A stretch of DNA of 64,000 bases. Origin: Liolophura sinensis. Lineage: Eukaryota; Mollusca; Polyplacophora; Chitonida; Chitonidae. The number at the start of each line of letters is the position of its first letter. The stretch's first letter is position 1. The notes below the pieces were generated by a model that ran no database searches, was not told the DNA's origin, and was given only the letters and a program-made list of their open reading frames with translations. A program made the translations under genes and the position numbers. Location of the stretch: assembly GCF_032854445.1 (NCBI RefSeq), contig NC_088305.1, positions 15,733,717 through 15,797,716 of the forward strand, given 5' to 3'. Positions 36,101 to 45,199 of the stretch are shown here, piece by piece.

Positions 36101-39100
36101 ATATTTCTCTTATACAATGTTGACCAGCAATATTGAGATACAAAACCAGACAGTCCTATCTGGTCTTATGTAGGAAGATCTGCCAGCAACCTGCGGATGG
36201 TCGTGGGATTCCCAAAGATGCTGCCTAGTTTCTACCCACCATAATGCTGGCCGCTGTGGTATAAGTGAAATATTCCTGAGTACGGCGTAAAACACCCAAA
36301 AAAATAAATAAATAATTAAAACCAGACAGAGCCTGGAAGAAAATCATGACTATCTGCAGGTTCAGGTTTGTACATTGTAAGAGGGTCTCATTATGCTAAC
36401 AGTATATATACGATAAATCCTGTAAAGTTTCACCCATAAATCTCATTTTTAGGAGAAAATAGATCTTTCCAGTGGCATGTCTTACCTCACAAAGAAACCT
36501 GAAAACACCTTTCGAAGATAAACAGAAGTCTTGAAATCAGACAAAATGTGCAGCTTAGACATTGACAAAACTTTAGGACATTTACCGTAATCGTCATTAT
36601 TTGAGGATGCAATAATCAACATTTTTTTTTTTTGTTTCGGAACATTTTCTTCCCGTACTGTGTCCGGTGCTTTGCTCTGGGCACTCCCGTTTCCTCTGTC
36701 AGTAAATCAGATGGCCACGTTAACATTTTAGAGTATGAGGTTAGGCACCAATGATGTAAATAAATGCAATGATTAATGTATTTGAGAAGTAATGAAACAT
36801 GTTGTCCTGTGTTGTTGTTCAGGAGGAATGGGCCCAGCAGAGATGCTACAGCAGTATCCTAACTCCGGTTGTCAGAGATTACACATCACTGCTCCGCTGG
36901 GCATGACCCAGAGCTACCTGAGCAGGTTGTTCAACCTCATCCCCGGCCTGGAGTACTGCGATCTTAATGAGCAAACAGGTGTTGCTTATGCGCGGTACCA
37001 GACCTCACAGTGCGCTGCATACGCCCACGATAAACTGGATGGTTTTGAGTATCCTATTGGCAGCCGTCTGATCGTCAGATACGCAGATTCGCAGCCTCCA
37101 CCCGATCTAGCCTCTTCATCCATGTCAGGGTAGGTCACTCTCTTATGTCAGGGTAGGTAACTCTCAGATGTCAGGGAAGGTTGCCCTCTGATGCCAGGGA
37201 AGGTTGCCCTCTGATGCCAGGGTTGGTAACCCTCTGATGTCAGGGAAGGTAACCCTGTGATGTCATGGTAGGTAACCCAGTGATATCAGAGTAGGTTACT
37301 CTCAGATGTCAGAGTAGGTAACCCTGTGATGTCAGGGTAGGTAACCCGGTGATGTCAGAGTAGGTTAATCTCGGATATCAGAGTACGTAACCCTCTGATG
37401 TCAGGATAGGTAACTCTCTGATGTCAGGGTAGTTAACTCTTTGATGTCAGAGTAAGTAGCCCTCTTATGTCAGGGTAAGTAACCCTCTGATGTCAGGGTA
37501 GGTCACTCTCTGATGTCAGAGTAGGTAACCCTTTCTTGGCAGCAGATCGCAAAATGTAAAAAATCATACAACAGCAAATTTGTCTTAGATATATGGTGTT
37601 TTTTACTAATGCAGTTTCGCATTCAGTATAGGGTTATGTCCCTTGTTTTCTGTCAGTAAGATTTGTGGGAATGATTAAAGAAAGCACAACACAGCTGCAT
37701 AGCCAAAGTGCATGTAAGCTATTTTTTTGACTGAAATAAACAAAATAAAGACAGTTTAGTGAACTGATTGATTATCAGAAGTCAGAATAGCTGTTAATCA
37801 GAAAACTGTATATTTTAGTAATATATCTGGAGGATTAGTAATATATCTGGAGGATTAGAACATTAGTATAGTTTCTTGTAGTTGCATTGTAATAATGTGT
37901 GAACTGTTCTGATCTTTCCTTAGGTATGGCTCTATGGGGGGACAGTCCACATCACCTATGTCTGCTGGGGGTGGGACTCTCCAAAGGGTAAGGCACAAAT
38001 ACACAGCATCATTATGTCCTATTGTTCTAACCTTGGTGGCCATGACGTCATAGCTAAGCTTGCCATGTGACATTTCCAAGACATAAATTACGAATTTTTA
38101 CACATCTGCCAAATGGGTACTACACAGAGAATAGGGACGTCAACTGCATATATCGGACTGTATATGCAGCGAATTTTTTCAAGCGACCCAGGACTGTTGT
38201 CAAAGAGTGACATCATAGTGTTCAGTGGGGTTGTTCCAACCGCAGGGATGATAGGATGGCACGGCTGAGAAAACAAGCTATATGACGTCATCAGCATGAA
38301 GCCGTGTAATCTGTATGTAGGTCAACATGTATGTAGGTCAACATGTATGTAGGTCAACATGTATGTAGGTCAACATGTATGTAGGTCAACATATTTGTAG
38401 GTCAACTTGTTAAACTTGGGAGCTGATTACACTCGTTGACGGACCTATGTACACTTAGCAACTACGAAGTATAAACAACGAAAAACAACAGCAATTCTAC
38501 GTACACATGTTAATTTATTTATTTTAATTTTCCATCGAAATTTTGATGATCATCTCCAGTCCAAATTGTCCAGTCTTTATCACTTCATGTGGCAAATAAA
38601 ATTTTCCAGCGCCCACATAAAAACCCTACCTCTTTTCCCGATGTTTGCATTGCACGCTGGGCGCTTGATTATCTGGTGACAAGGGCAAGTAAGTTTGACA
38701 GAGGCATTACTTATGGATAACAACCCCTGGATTTATTGTGTTGGTGACATTTCGATGTAGGTTCTTACATCGTTATCAAACCATATGAAAGAAGTCATAT
38801 GGTTTGATAACGATGTAAGAACCTACATCAAAACGTCACCAACACAATAAATCCAGGAGTTGTTATCCATAAGTAATGCCTCTGTCAATCTATACCATCC
38901 CAATTCCTAAATGCCTCTGAAAGAAGGGCAAGTAAGTGTTCGGAAATACCAAAGCCTGCAGGCCGACATCCTCCCTACATGTAGACAGTTTACGAAGTGC
39001 ATTCATTGCTGCTGACTGTCATAGCTTCGTGTATAGTGTTTGTCACCTTGTTAGCTAAATATCCCACTCATGCATGATTGCCGTCTTTCAGTCTCTTAGT

Positions 39101-42100
39101 TTTATTTCCGTATTTTAACACTGATTGAAGCCTTTGCACAAAGACTTACTTTAGGGAATGTCTCAAACAATTAGCGTGGACATATCATGTGTGAAATGCG
39201 GTGTTTTTATTGGTTCTCGATGTGTGGACATTGTGGCTGTTTAAACTAGACTCTTCCATGGAGCGATCTACACATGAGAAGTATAATCCAAATAAAGGGG
39301 TGAATCGAAGGTATCTGAAAATGGAAAGGTAGTAAAAACTTAAAATTAGGGTAAAATATTTGTGAACGGGTGATGTGTTAGAATGGAAATAAAAGCTTCA
39401 TTCACTGTGTATATGCTGTGATAACTGCAGTGAAAAAGGAAGCGCATATTGTCTGTGTGACTAGTTACGTAACAGTTGCAGTACATTTCATTGGCTGAAA
39501 GTGTGGGAACGATATTAATATGCGTGATGTAAATATGTAACGAAATTGATAAAACTTATTTTTTACTACCGTGTTGAAGAAATGGCGACGGTTTTGCATT
39601 TTGACTGTTTTGTCAGTATTGATGGTAGAGGAAAGGCAGAGAAAACTAATATATATAAAGAAAGGGGAGAAAAGTATTTCATAGTCAACACTGACGGCAT
39701 TGACATTCAAGTTGACTTATCTGCACAGCAGCTCCAGGTCATACCGGCAACAACAAATGTATCACACTCAGATATTCGGCCACAAGAATATTCAGTCTAT
39801 CAATAAATTCAGCCATATGCTGTAAAACACTGCTCAGCATAGAAGTATTTCTGAGCTTCTCAATTCAACTGTTTCTGCAAAACATCTTTATGTCTTGTTG
39901 TTCTAACCTTTGTGGCCATGACATCATTTCTAAGCTTACCCTGTGACATCTCTTGAACAGAAATAACAAAACATCTTTATGTCCTGTTGTTCTAACCTTC
40001 GTGGCCATGACGTCATTTCTAAGCTTACCCTGTGACATCTCTTGGACACAAATTACAAAACATCTTTATGTCCTGTTGTTCTAACCTTCGTGGCCATGAC
40101 GTCATTTCTAAGCTTGCCCTGTGACAGCTCTTCGACACAAATTACAAAACATCTTTATCTTGTGTTGTTCTAACCTTTGTGGCCATGATGTCATTTCTAA
40201 GCTTACCCTGTGGCATTTCTTTGATTTGGATTACATATATTATAGCTAAAGAATATTCACAAAGTTCACATTTTCACAAGTAGACATTTGCTGAACACCA
40301 CTGCAAACTAGTTCTAAACCTTGCACCAGGTGAGGCATAGCTCATGTCATACCTGAGCAGAGGCGGTGCCAGTGTTAGCATCAGTGTTCAATTACAGGAA
40401 AAGTGATGTTAAAGTAAATGTTGGGGATGTAAAGTAAATGTTAAGGATGTAAAGTAAATGTTAAGGATGTAAAGTAAATGTAAATGTTGGGGATGTAAAG
40501 TAAATGTTGGGGATGTAAAGTAAGGGATTTAAAGTAAATGTTGAGGATGTAAAGTAATGGATGTAAAGTAAATGTTGGGGATGTAAAGTAAATGTTGGAG
40601 ATGTAAAGTAAATGTTGGGGATGTAAAATGAGGGATGTAAAGTAAATGTTGGGGATGTAAAATGAGGGATGTAAAGTAAATGTTGGGGATGGGATATTGA
40701 GCTGAAGATTTACATATATGACATTTTCCATCATTGATGCTCTGCGTGCATATTAATTATTGTAAATTACCAATTTCACAACTTAAGTACATTATGTATT
40801 GAGCTGAAGTTTTGCAGTCATCTGTCTCTAGATGAGCTCAAACCTAAATTAGTCCTCTACCATTATTGACAAAAATTGCCAGTTTGTGTTCCATTGTTGA
40901 CATTGTCATACATGTGCATATAGTCTGATGGCTCTGCTGGGTAGTGAATGCGTTATGTAAGTATTTGTTTGGATTCATTTTTGTCTGAATAACATGAATA
41001 GAACCAAACAGTCCACAAATACTCTGAACAATTAGTTTTCCACTTTCATTTACGCAATGAGAAAACTTCAATTGAAAAAAAACAATTGTCCTTATTAGCC
41101 AAATATGGACTGAATTGTAGGCTGCCTCGTTACTGGAAAGGGCTGGCATTGACCCCGGGGAGGTGCTCGCCTGTGGGGTTGAGCGTGTGCGTTACTGTAA
41201 CTTGGTCCTGCCTATTCCCCAGCCTCTGAGGTCAGAGGGCACAGAGTGTAAGGTCAGGCTGTTTGTGGTCTGTCAACCGCTGCCCATCCCCGAGAAGATC
41301 CTGAGAGATGCCTTCTGCCGCTTCGGGGACCTCATTGATGTCTTCCTTCTGTCAGGTGAGTGTAAGAAGCACCTTCTGTCAGGTGAGTGTAAGAAGCACC
41401 TTCTGTCAGGTGAGTGTAAGAAGCACCTTCTGTCAGGTGAGTGTAAGAAGCACCTTCTGTCAGGTGAGTGTAAGAAGCACCTTCTGTCAGGTGAGTGTAA
41501 GCAGCACCTTCTATTAGGTGAGTGTAAAAAGCAGGCAAGGAACAGCGGCGCAGAAGAAAACTATTGTGACGCTATGTCTAAAACCAAAATGTTTAGGTTG
41601 TGAGTGAAGTTGTACATTTGCCTGATTCTATTGCTCTTAGAAAGGTGTTTTGAGATTCGTTAGTTAGGTAATATCCTAATCTACAACACAAAATGTGAGT
41701 TTCAACACCAAACATCATATCTTGTGGCATTTATTGGTTCTAAAAAATACACTTTATGGGGCAAAATGTTAGGTCTTTTGCCATATTTGTGCATAAAAAT
41801 AGGACAAGGTTTACCTTCTCAGAGGTGAGAAAAAAAGCTATCAAATTGTCTTTATTGGAAAGCTGTGTGAGCGGACATTTTATCAGTGGGTTATCGTGAT
41901 GGGCCTGAGCTCTTCAATACCACAGATAAATCCTTGAGCCCCATGGCCTCCTAAGAATTCCAGAGTTAAAATTAGGCTATGGAGTTGCCCAGCACATCAG
42001 AAAAAAATAGCTGTGGCTGTTTCGGTTTGTTTCCGCACCTCTTCATCATATCTCAGGTTATATTATGTGTTGTCTGTGCTAACACAAAATTGCCAGTTGT

Positions 42101-42518
42101 GACTTTTAAGATATTTGCGTAACCTTTGCGTTTTTCTCAATCAGGAATATGAATATGATTATTTATAGCACTTTTGATCAGTATAATACAGATATTGTTA
42201 TCATCATTATCACTTGATGAATGAATTATTCCCACTCCTAGAGAACGTGATGCTGATGAAACGTGCAGAATTTCAAAATTACTTTGTTGTGATTAATATT
42301 TGCTTCTGGTTGTAGGTCGAAATTACGGCTACGCAAAATATGCAGATAAGTCTGCAGCTGAAAAAGCCATGTCTACTCTCCATGGCCAAACTCTGGCGGG
42401 AAACCGACTGAAAGTGTTGGAGGCGGACCCACCGAAGGAAGATCACCGTAGAGATGATAACCATAGAGATGAACATCACCGCGAAGAACAGACACCCAAC
42501 AAGAAACAGCGAACTTGA
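27175..42518 (+). CDS. RNA-binding protein RBM45 (four RRMs), ten coding exons
   Basis: Exons: 27175-27391, 28771-28868, 32530-32655, 33086-33212, 33779-33877, 35602-35763, 36823-37129, 37924-37987, 41121-41355, 42316-42518. All junctions are GT-AG and phases agree, giving 545 aa (human RBM45 is about 476). RRM1 is residues 33-105 (RLFVIA; KGITYVKF), RRM2 128-190 plus (RLFVVC; KGFGYVKF), RRM3 about 294-366 (RLHITAP; LIPGLEYCDLN) and RRM4 about 446-515 (RLFVVC; RNYGYAKY). The C-terminus KKQRT resembles the human nuclear-localisation tail KRQRTY. RBM45 is known as a nuclear RNA-binding protein of neural development that can aggregate in neurodegeneration; the mollusc role is inferred. Both ATGs (27175 and 27214) have good contexts. 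Linkers (residues 200-290) are longer than in vertebrates. The stop lies 9 nt before a strong donor (ctgGTAAGA), implying an intron in the 3' UTR. Confidence 0.93.
28092..28175 (-). mobile_element. Possible tRNA-derived SINE head (third family)
   Basis: Within RBM45 intron 1, gggattcgaacttccatc resembles the reverse of a tRNA B box and tacaccactcgagttg the reverse of an A box. No tail or target duplication was found. Confidence 0.35.
29702..29883 (+). mobile_element. SINE family 1 with internal deletion
   Basis: Head ggttagtgtgctagcgcagt through ccagctcatgc is joined directly to tctgcctggtttcctcccac, skipping roughly 75 bp of the body. Tail caatcaaataagtaaataaa. Lies in RBM45 intron 2. Confidence 0.85.
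31107..31845. repeat. 36-bp minisatellite with 108-bp higher-order repeat (RBM45 intron 2)
   Basis: Monomer: gatgtaatgaatcacgcagg plus cacactgtaacccaag. From about 31500 three monomer types (atttacacgggc, attcacatgggc, aatcacgcaggc) alternate as a 108-bp trimer repeated three times. Since 36 is divisible by three, long open frames appear in several frames on both strands (199, 218 and 183 aa). These are by-products. Confidence 0.93.
32767..32952 (+). mobile_element. MITE-like element family B (RBM45 intron 3)
   Basis: Starts atttcacctaaatgttgg and ends gagttaaaat. It shares the blocks attaaaatgataattttaa and gaatcaagcaaaat with the better-preserved copy at 42639-42844. Non-coding. Confidence 0.5.
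33580..33705 (-). mobile_element. SINE family 1 fragment (minus), RBM45 intron 4
   Basis: Reverse tail (tctatttatttgagtgttgt) and 3' body (gaatacttcacttatacag, acccatgaccatttgcaggt). The head is missing. Confidence 0.75.
34365..34765. repeat. Minisatellite, 40-bp unit, ten copies (RBM45 intron 5)
   Basis: Units of gggtaatgctaatcacgtaa and ccatctgtgttcagcaaacc are nearly identical over 400 bp. Sequence alternation of 'taatcat' and 'taaccat' marks variant units. Confidence 0.93.
35796..36060 (+). mobile_element. SINE family 1 (plus), RBM45 intron 6
   Basis: Near full length: head ggcctccttgtcttagttgg, body ctcatgctggcttcctctcc, tail caccaatcagataaataaaa. It abuts a second, reverse-oriented SINE at its 3' end. 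Confidence 0.88.
36061..36365 (-). mobile_element. SINE family 1 (minus) interrupted by another SINE
   Basis: Outer reverse copy at 36061-36153 (atttatttgagtggtgcttt, actcaaggatatttctctta) resumes at 36330-36365 (gcctggaagaaaatcatgac). The gap is filled by the truncated plus copy at 36154-36317. Confidence 0.8.
36154..36317 (+). mobile_element. 5'-truncated SINE family 1 nested in another SINE
   Basis: Starts within the body (tcttatgtaggaagatctgc) and ends caaaaaaataaataaataat. A perfect 12-bp duplication of the host SINE, AAAACCAGACAG, lies at 36142-36153 and 36318-36329. Confidence 0.88.
37123..37536 (+). repeat. 23-bp minisatellite that repeats the exon 7 donor (RBM45 intron 7)
   Basis: The end of exon 7 (atgtcagg) and the donor (gtaggt) form the first unit of a tandem array, tgtcagggtaggtaactctc plus tga, of about 18 copies. 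Many later units keep CAG-GGTAGGT and could serve as decoy donors. The unit is not a multiple of three, and the exonic frame meets TAG immediately after the true donor, so use of a downstream site would end the protein before RRM4. Confidence 0.88.
38006..38092 (+). repeat. Single diverged copy of the 89-bp repeat, with a CRE octamer
   Basis: Matches the units of the 39881-40236 array (tgttctaaccttggtggcca, taagcttgccatgtgacat). Contains TGACGTCA at 38043-38050. Confidence 0.75.
38311..38410. repeat. 16-bp minisatellite (RBM45 intron 8)
   Basis: About six copies of gtatgtaggtcaacat. Confidence 0.9.
38695..38888. repeat. Near-perfect palindrome, 94-bp arms, 6-bp spacer
   Basis: Left arm 38695-38788 and right arm 38795-38888 are complementary except for three positions, around spacer aagaag. 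Each arm contains the short hairpin gatgtaggttcttacatc. Its motif with aacgtcaccaacacaataaa resembles 3' ends of some retroelements such as Penelope-like elements; this assignment is tentative. Confidence 0.9.
39456..39880 (+). repeat. 425-bp duplication, copy 1, with a 74-aa open frame
   Basis: Almost identical to 43281-43706. Inside, ATG at 39582 opens a 74-codon frame (MATVLHFDCFVSIDGRGKAE at the start, RPQEYSVYQ at the end), whose TAA is part of an AATAAA signal (39802-39807). Upstream lie an inverted CCAAT-type attggctga and the palindrome gttacgtaac. I do not recognise the product. It sits in RBM45 intron 8. Confidence 0.85.
39582..39806 (+). CDS. Hypothetical 74-aa ORF, copy 1
   Basis: Good start context (gaagaaATGG). 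No signal peptide, membrane segment or known motif; charged middle (GRGKAEKTNIYKERGEKYF). Compared with copy 2, only three residues differ by my reading (H/C, N/S, G/V). The duplication is too recent for that to prove coding constraint. It may be a small gene, a retro-derived fragment or an accidental frame. Confidence 0.3.
   Translation: MATVLHFDCFVSIDGRGKAEKTNIYKERGEKYFIVNTDGIDIQVDLSAQQLQVIPATTNVSHSDIRPQEYSVYQ
39881..40236 (+). repeat. Tandem repeat, 89-bp unit, four copies, with CRE octamers
   Basis: Units begin aacatctttatgtcctgttg and contain gtggccatgacgtcatttct. The middle two units keep a perfect TGACGTCA (40008-40015 and 40097-40104); the outer two have one change. The array starts directly at the right edge of the 425-bp duplication. 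Confidence 0.9.
40400..40690. repeat. Minisatellite, about 20-bp unit (RBM45 intron 8)
   Basis: About 14 irregular units of ggatgtaaagtaaatgttgg, some shortened to ggatgtaaagta. Confidence 0.88.
41346..41534 (+). repeat. 27-bp minisatellite of in-frame 5' splice sites (RBM45 exon 9/intron 9)
   Basis: Unit: cttctgtcag|gtgagtgtaa plus gaagcac. The first cag|GTGAGT at 41355/41356 is the canonical exon 9 end. Further copies of the same donor start at 41383, 41410, 41437, 41464, 41491 and, with attag before it, 41518. All lie in the same phase, and the exon frame stays open through every unit, encoding GECKKHLLS per repeat. Use of donor n would add 9n residues at position 479, in the loop between strands 2 and 3 of RRM4, just before RNP1 RNYGYAKY. 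Confidence 0.95.
41625..41790 (+). repeat. Dispersed repeat, copy in RBM45 intron 9
   Basis: Blocks tctattgctcttagaaaggt and gtgagtttcaacaccaaaca correspond to 62038-62160 (tctattgatcttagaaaggt, gtcagtttcaacaccaaaag). Unclassified family. Confidence 0.6.
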
Positions 42519-42638
42519 GCAGTGCTGGTAAGAGTTTCCCTAACTCCTCTTTCCTATATACCATTAACCATTTTTGAAAGCAGTGTGGATGAAAATCCCA
42601 CCATTCTCTCTTCTGTTACATGAACCTCTAGGAATTGA

Positions 42639-42844
42639 ATTTCACCTAAAGTTTACCCTGGAAAAACACATTTTGAGAACTTACCACATATAGGCATTAA
42701 AATGATACTTTTGATGCCAAATCTTAAGATTTTCGGATAAGAAATTCATCAAACTTCACAAAATAACTCTGACGTCTGAGGTGGATGAATCAATCAAAAT
42801 CAAGCAAAATGTGTCACTTAAGAAAGGCAAGCTTCAGGTGAAAT
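42639..42844 (+). mobile_element. MITE-like element family B (RBM45 3' UTR intron)
   Basis: Ends ATTTCACCT and AGGTGAAAT are perfect 9-bp inverted repeats. Internal blocks cattaaaatgatacttttga and caatcaaaatcaagcaaaat match 32767-32952. About 206 bp, no ORF. Confidence 0.6.
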
Positions 42845-43280
42845 ACCGTACATCTTTGAAATAAGTGTTCATAAAAGACAGTATACTTCATCTCCCCGAC
42901 CACTGACTGTCTTGGAAAGCAGTTTTTCGTAAAAATCAACTGCTGTTGGCACTAACTGTCAATGTTAGGTTAGGTTACTACTAATTTCCTTTGCTTTTTG
43001 TTGTGTTTTTGCGCAAACAGAGCTGTAGATTTCCTCAGATTTGGCCAGCTTGGAATTTCATTTTGTGTCGGTAACAGGAAAAACAGCCAAATGGCATTAC
43101 TTCCTAAAATCTTAATGCATTTTGAACTTCACATGCGGGATTGGCAGTTGTAGCCTCAGACAGGACCAGACCGCTTAATTTTGTGAGGTTGAGTCTCGCT
43201 TGTCTTGTGGTGAGATAAATTCGTTTGTCACATAACTGAAGTGTTTTGCATTGACATAAAACCATGACATATTTTTCGTA

Positions 43281-43706
43281 TGTGACTAGTTACGTAACAG
43301 TTGCAGTACATTTCATTGGCTGAAAGTGTTGGGAACGATATTAATACGCGTGATGTAAATATGTAACGAAATTGATGGAACTTTTTTTTTACTACCGTGT
43401 TGAAGAAATGGCGACGGTTTTGTGTTTTGACTGTTTTGTCAGTATTGATGGTAGAGGAAAGGCAGAGAAAACTAATATATATAAAGAAAGGGGAGAAAAG
43501 TATTTCATAGTCAGCACTGACGTCATTGACATTCAAGTTGACTTATCTGCACAGCAGCTCCAGGTCATACCGGCAACAACAAATGTATCACACTCAGATA
43601 TTCGGCCACAAGAATATTCAGTCTATCAATAAATTCAGCCATATGCTGTAAAACACTGCTCAGCATAGAAGTATTTCTTAGCTTCTCAATTCAACTGTTT
43701 CTGCAA
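43281..43706 (+). repeat. 425-bp duplication, copy 2
   Basis: Starts tgtgactagttacgtaacag and ends caattcaactgtttctgcaa, like copy 1 at 39456-39880, at roughly 97-98 percent identity by eye. Carries the same open frame (ATG 43408 to TAA 43632) and the same overlap of TAA with AATAAA. Confidence 0.85.
43408..43632 (+). CDS. Hypothetical 74-aa ORF, copy 2
   Basis: MATVLCFDCFVSIDGRGKAE at the start; otherwise as copy 1. It is followed at 43807-44040 by another unsupported frame (MANNISVRKNHQLPVSDC start). The two together might be part of the parent locus of the duplication, but nothing confirms this. Confidence 0.3.
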   Translation: MATVLCFDCFVSIDGRGKAEKTNIYKERGEKYFIVSTDVIDIQVDLSAQQLQVIPATTNVSHSDIRPQEYSVYQ

Positions 43707-44910
43707 GCCTTGTACATGGAGGAAACTTTGATTTTTCATTCAAAACAATGCACGCTGCAACAACATCGCACTGTTCAGATCTGCAAATTGCAGCAACTTC
43801 AACTTCATGGCAAATAACATATCTGTGAGGAAGAATCACCAGCTGCCCGTATCAGATTGTATGGTGTTCAAACACACTTTTCCGGAGACATATCAGGTGG
43901 ACAGCTCCGCATCCTTGTTCACAGTGATGCTCCGGTTACTGAAACTATACAACCATCCCTGGCTGATCAACGTGGTGATCACTCGTGATAGGCATGACAC
44001 CGGTCACTCGGTGCAGACGACATATTTCCTCGTCTGTTAACAATTTTTGGCCTTCTTGACTTGAATTTTCGTGTTTTTATATCATTTTTATTTTCAAACT
44101 GTTTTTCACAAGTTCGCTGTTTACATCATACATGTACGTTATTAAAGCAGGTGGTATTGTCATGGAACTACATGTTCACCGCGTAGTCATGTTACTGTAG
44201 CCAGCAGCGCTTCGTCTGAGCCAGGCTGTCGTTTGTTAACATTTATAAAATGTGTCCGAGCTTGAACTTACAAAGTGTTGGGTTTTACCTCGTTTAGCAG
44301 TTTTCAGTTATGTGATAAACAGAATTTAATACTCGTGTTTATTTCACATGAAAGTTATGAAACCCTTTGAATTAATTTTGCATATGTTTCAAGCTTTAGC
44401 GAACAACATATGCATAATTTCCTCAACTCATTTCATAACATTCATATGAAATGAACAATGGTGTCAGATCCTCTAGGTACAAAACTTTCATGTGGATCTG
44501 TATGGAAATAATGTAATCCCATTTAATGCAGCTGACAAAAGGGAAGATAATTATGTGACAATTTGACAGTCTGGACCTGCTCCTGGTTACTGGTTACTCG
44601 GTTCTACTCATTGCCACTGCTGCAAATGCATTGCTTAGTTAACCATGGTTTCAATCACCTTGTTTTATCATACATTGCCAGTTTTCACTCGCAGTTTCAA
44701 ATACATGTACTTGACACTTCATTTGACCAAGTTGTACTATTTTATGAACATTTGCCCTTGTGTACTGAATGTTCAAGTGTTTTCGTTTCTTGAGCTTACC
44801 TTTTTGGCATGCCTGTTCTGCACAGTACACTTTCTGCTGTTGTCTCAGTGTATTTACCCAGCACTCATTGCGATTGCCTTCTCTTACCAAACATTTCACT
44901 GTTTCCAGGG

Positions 44911-45043
44911 ACTTGAGCTAACAGAAGACTTCCACGACAAAGATACAATGAACATTCAGTGGACTGTTAGCAGAACCTTTGTTACTGGACTTTCACACAG
45001 AGGACAGTCTCTCTACTTCCTTTTAATCTTTTTTTTTGTCTAA
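44911..45043 (+). other. Candidate terminal exon: RBM45 3' UTR or separate coding exon
   Basis: Preceded by a strong acceptor (atttcactgtttccag). One frame is open for 44 codons (GLELTEDFHDKDTMNIQW start) to a TAA. It may be the 3' UTR exon joined to the donor at 42528, with an AATAAA at 45179. Another acceptor candidate for the UTR lies at 43020. Confidence 0.35.
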
Positions 45044-45199
45044 TGCTTCTGTGGATGTGTGTCATCTGCAGAAGATTTTTGTTGTGGACTGTTTTTTTTT
45101 CCAGTTTATGGGAACATTTCTGTGACTATTTAAATGTATTAAAGGAAAGGTAGAAATAATGGAAAAAACCGTAGCTGTAATAAAACGTAAGATGATCAT

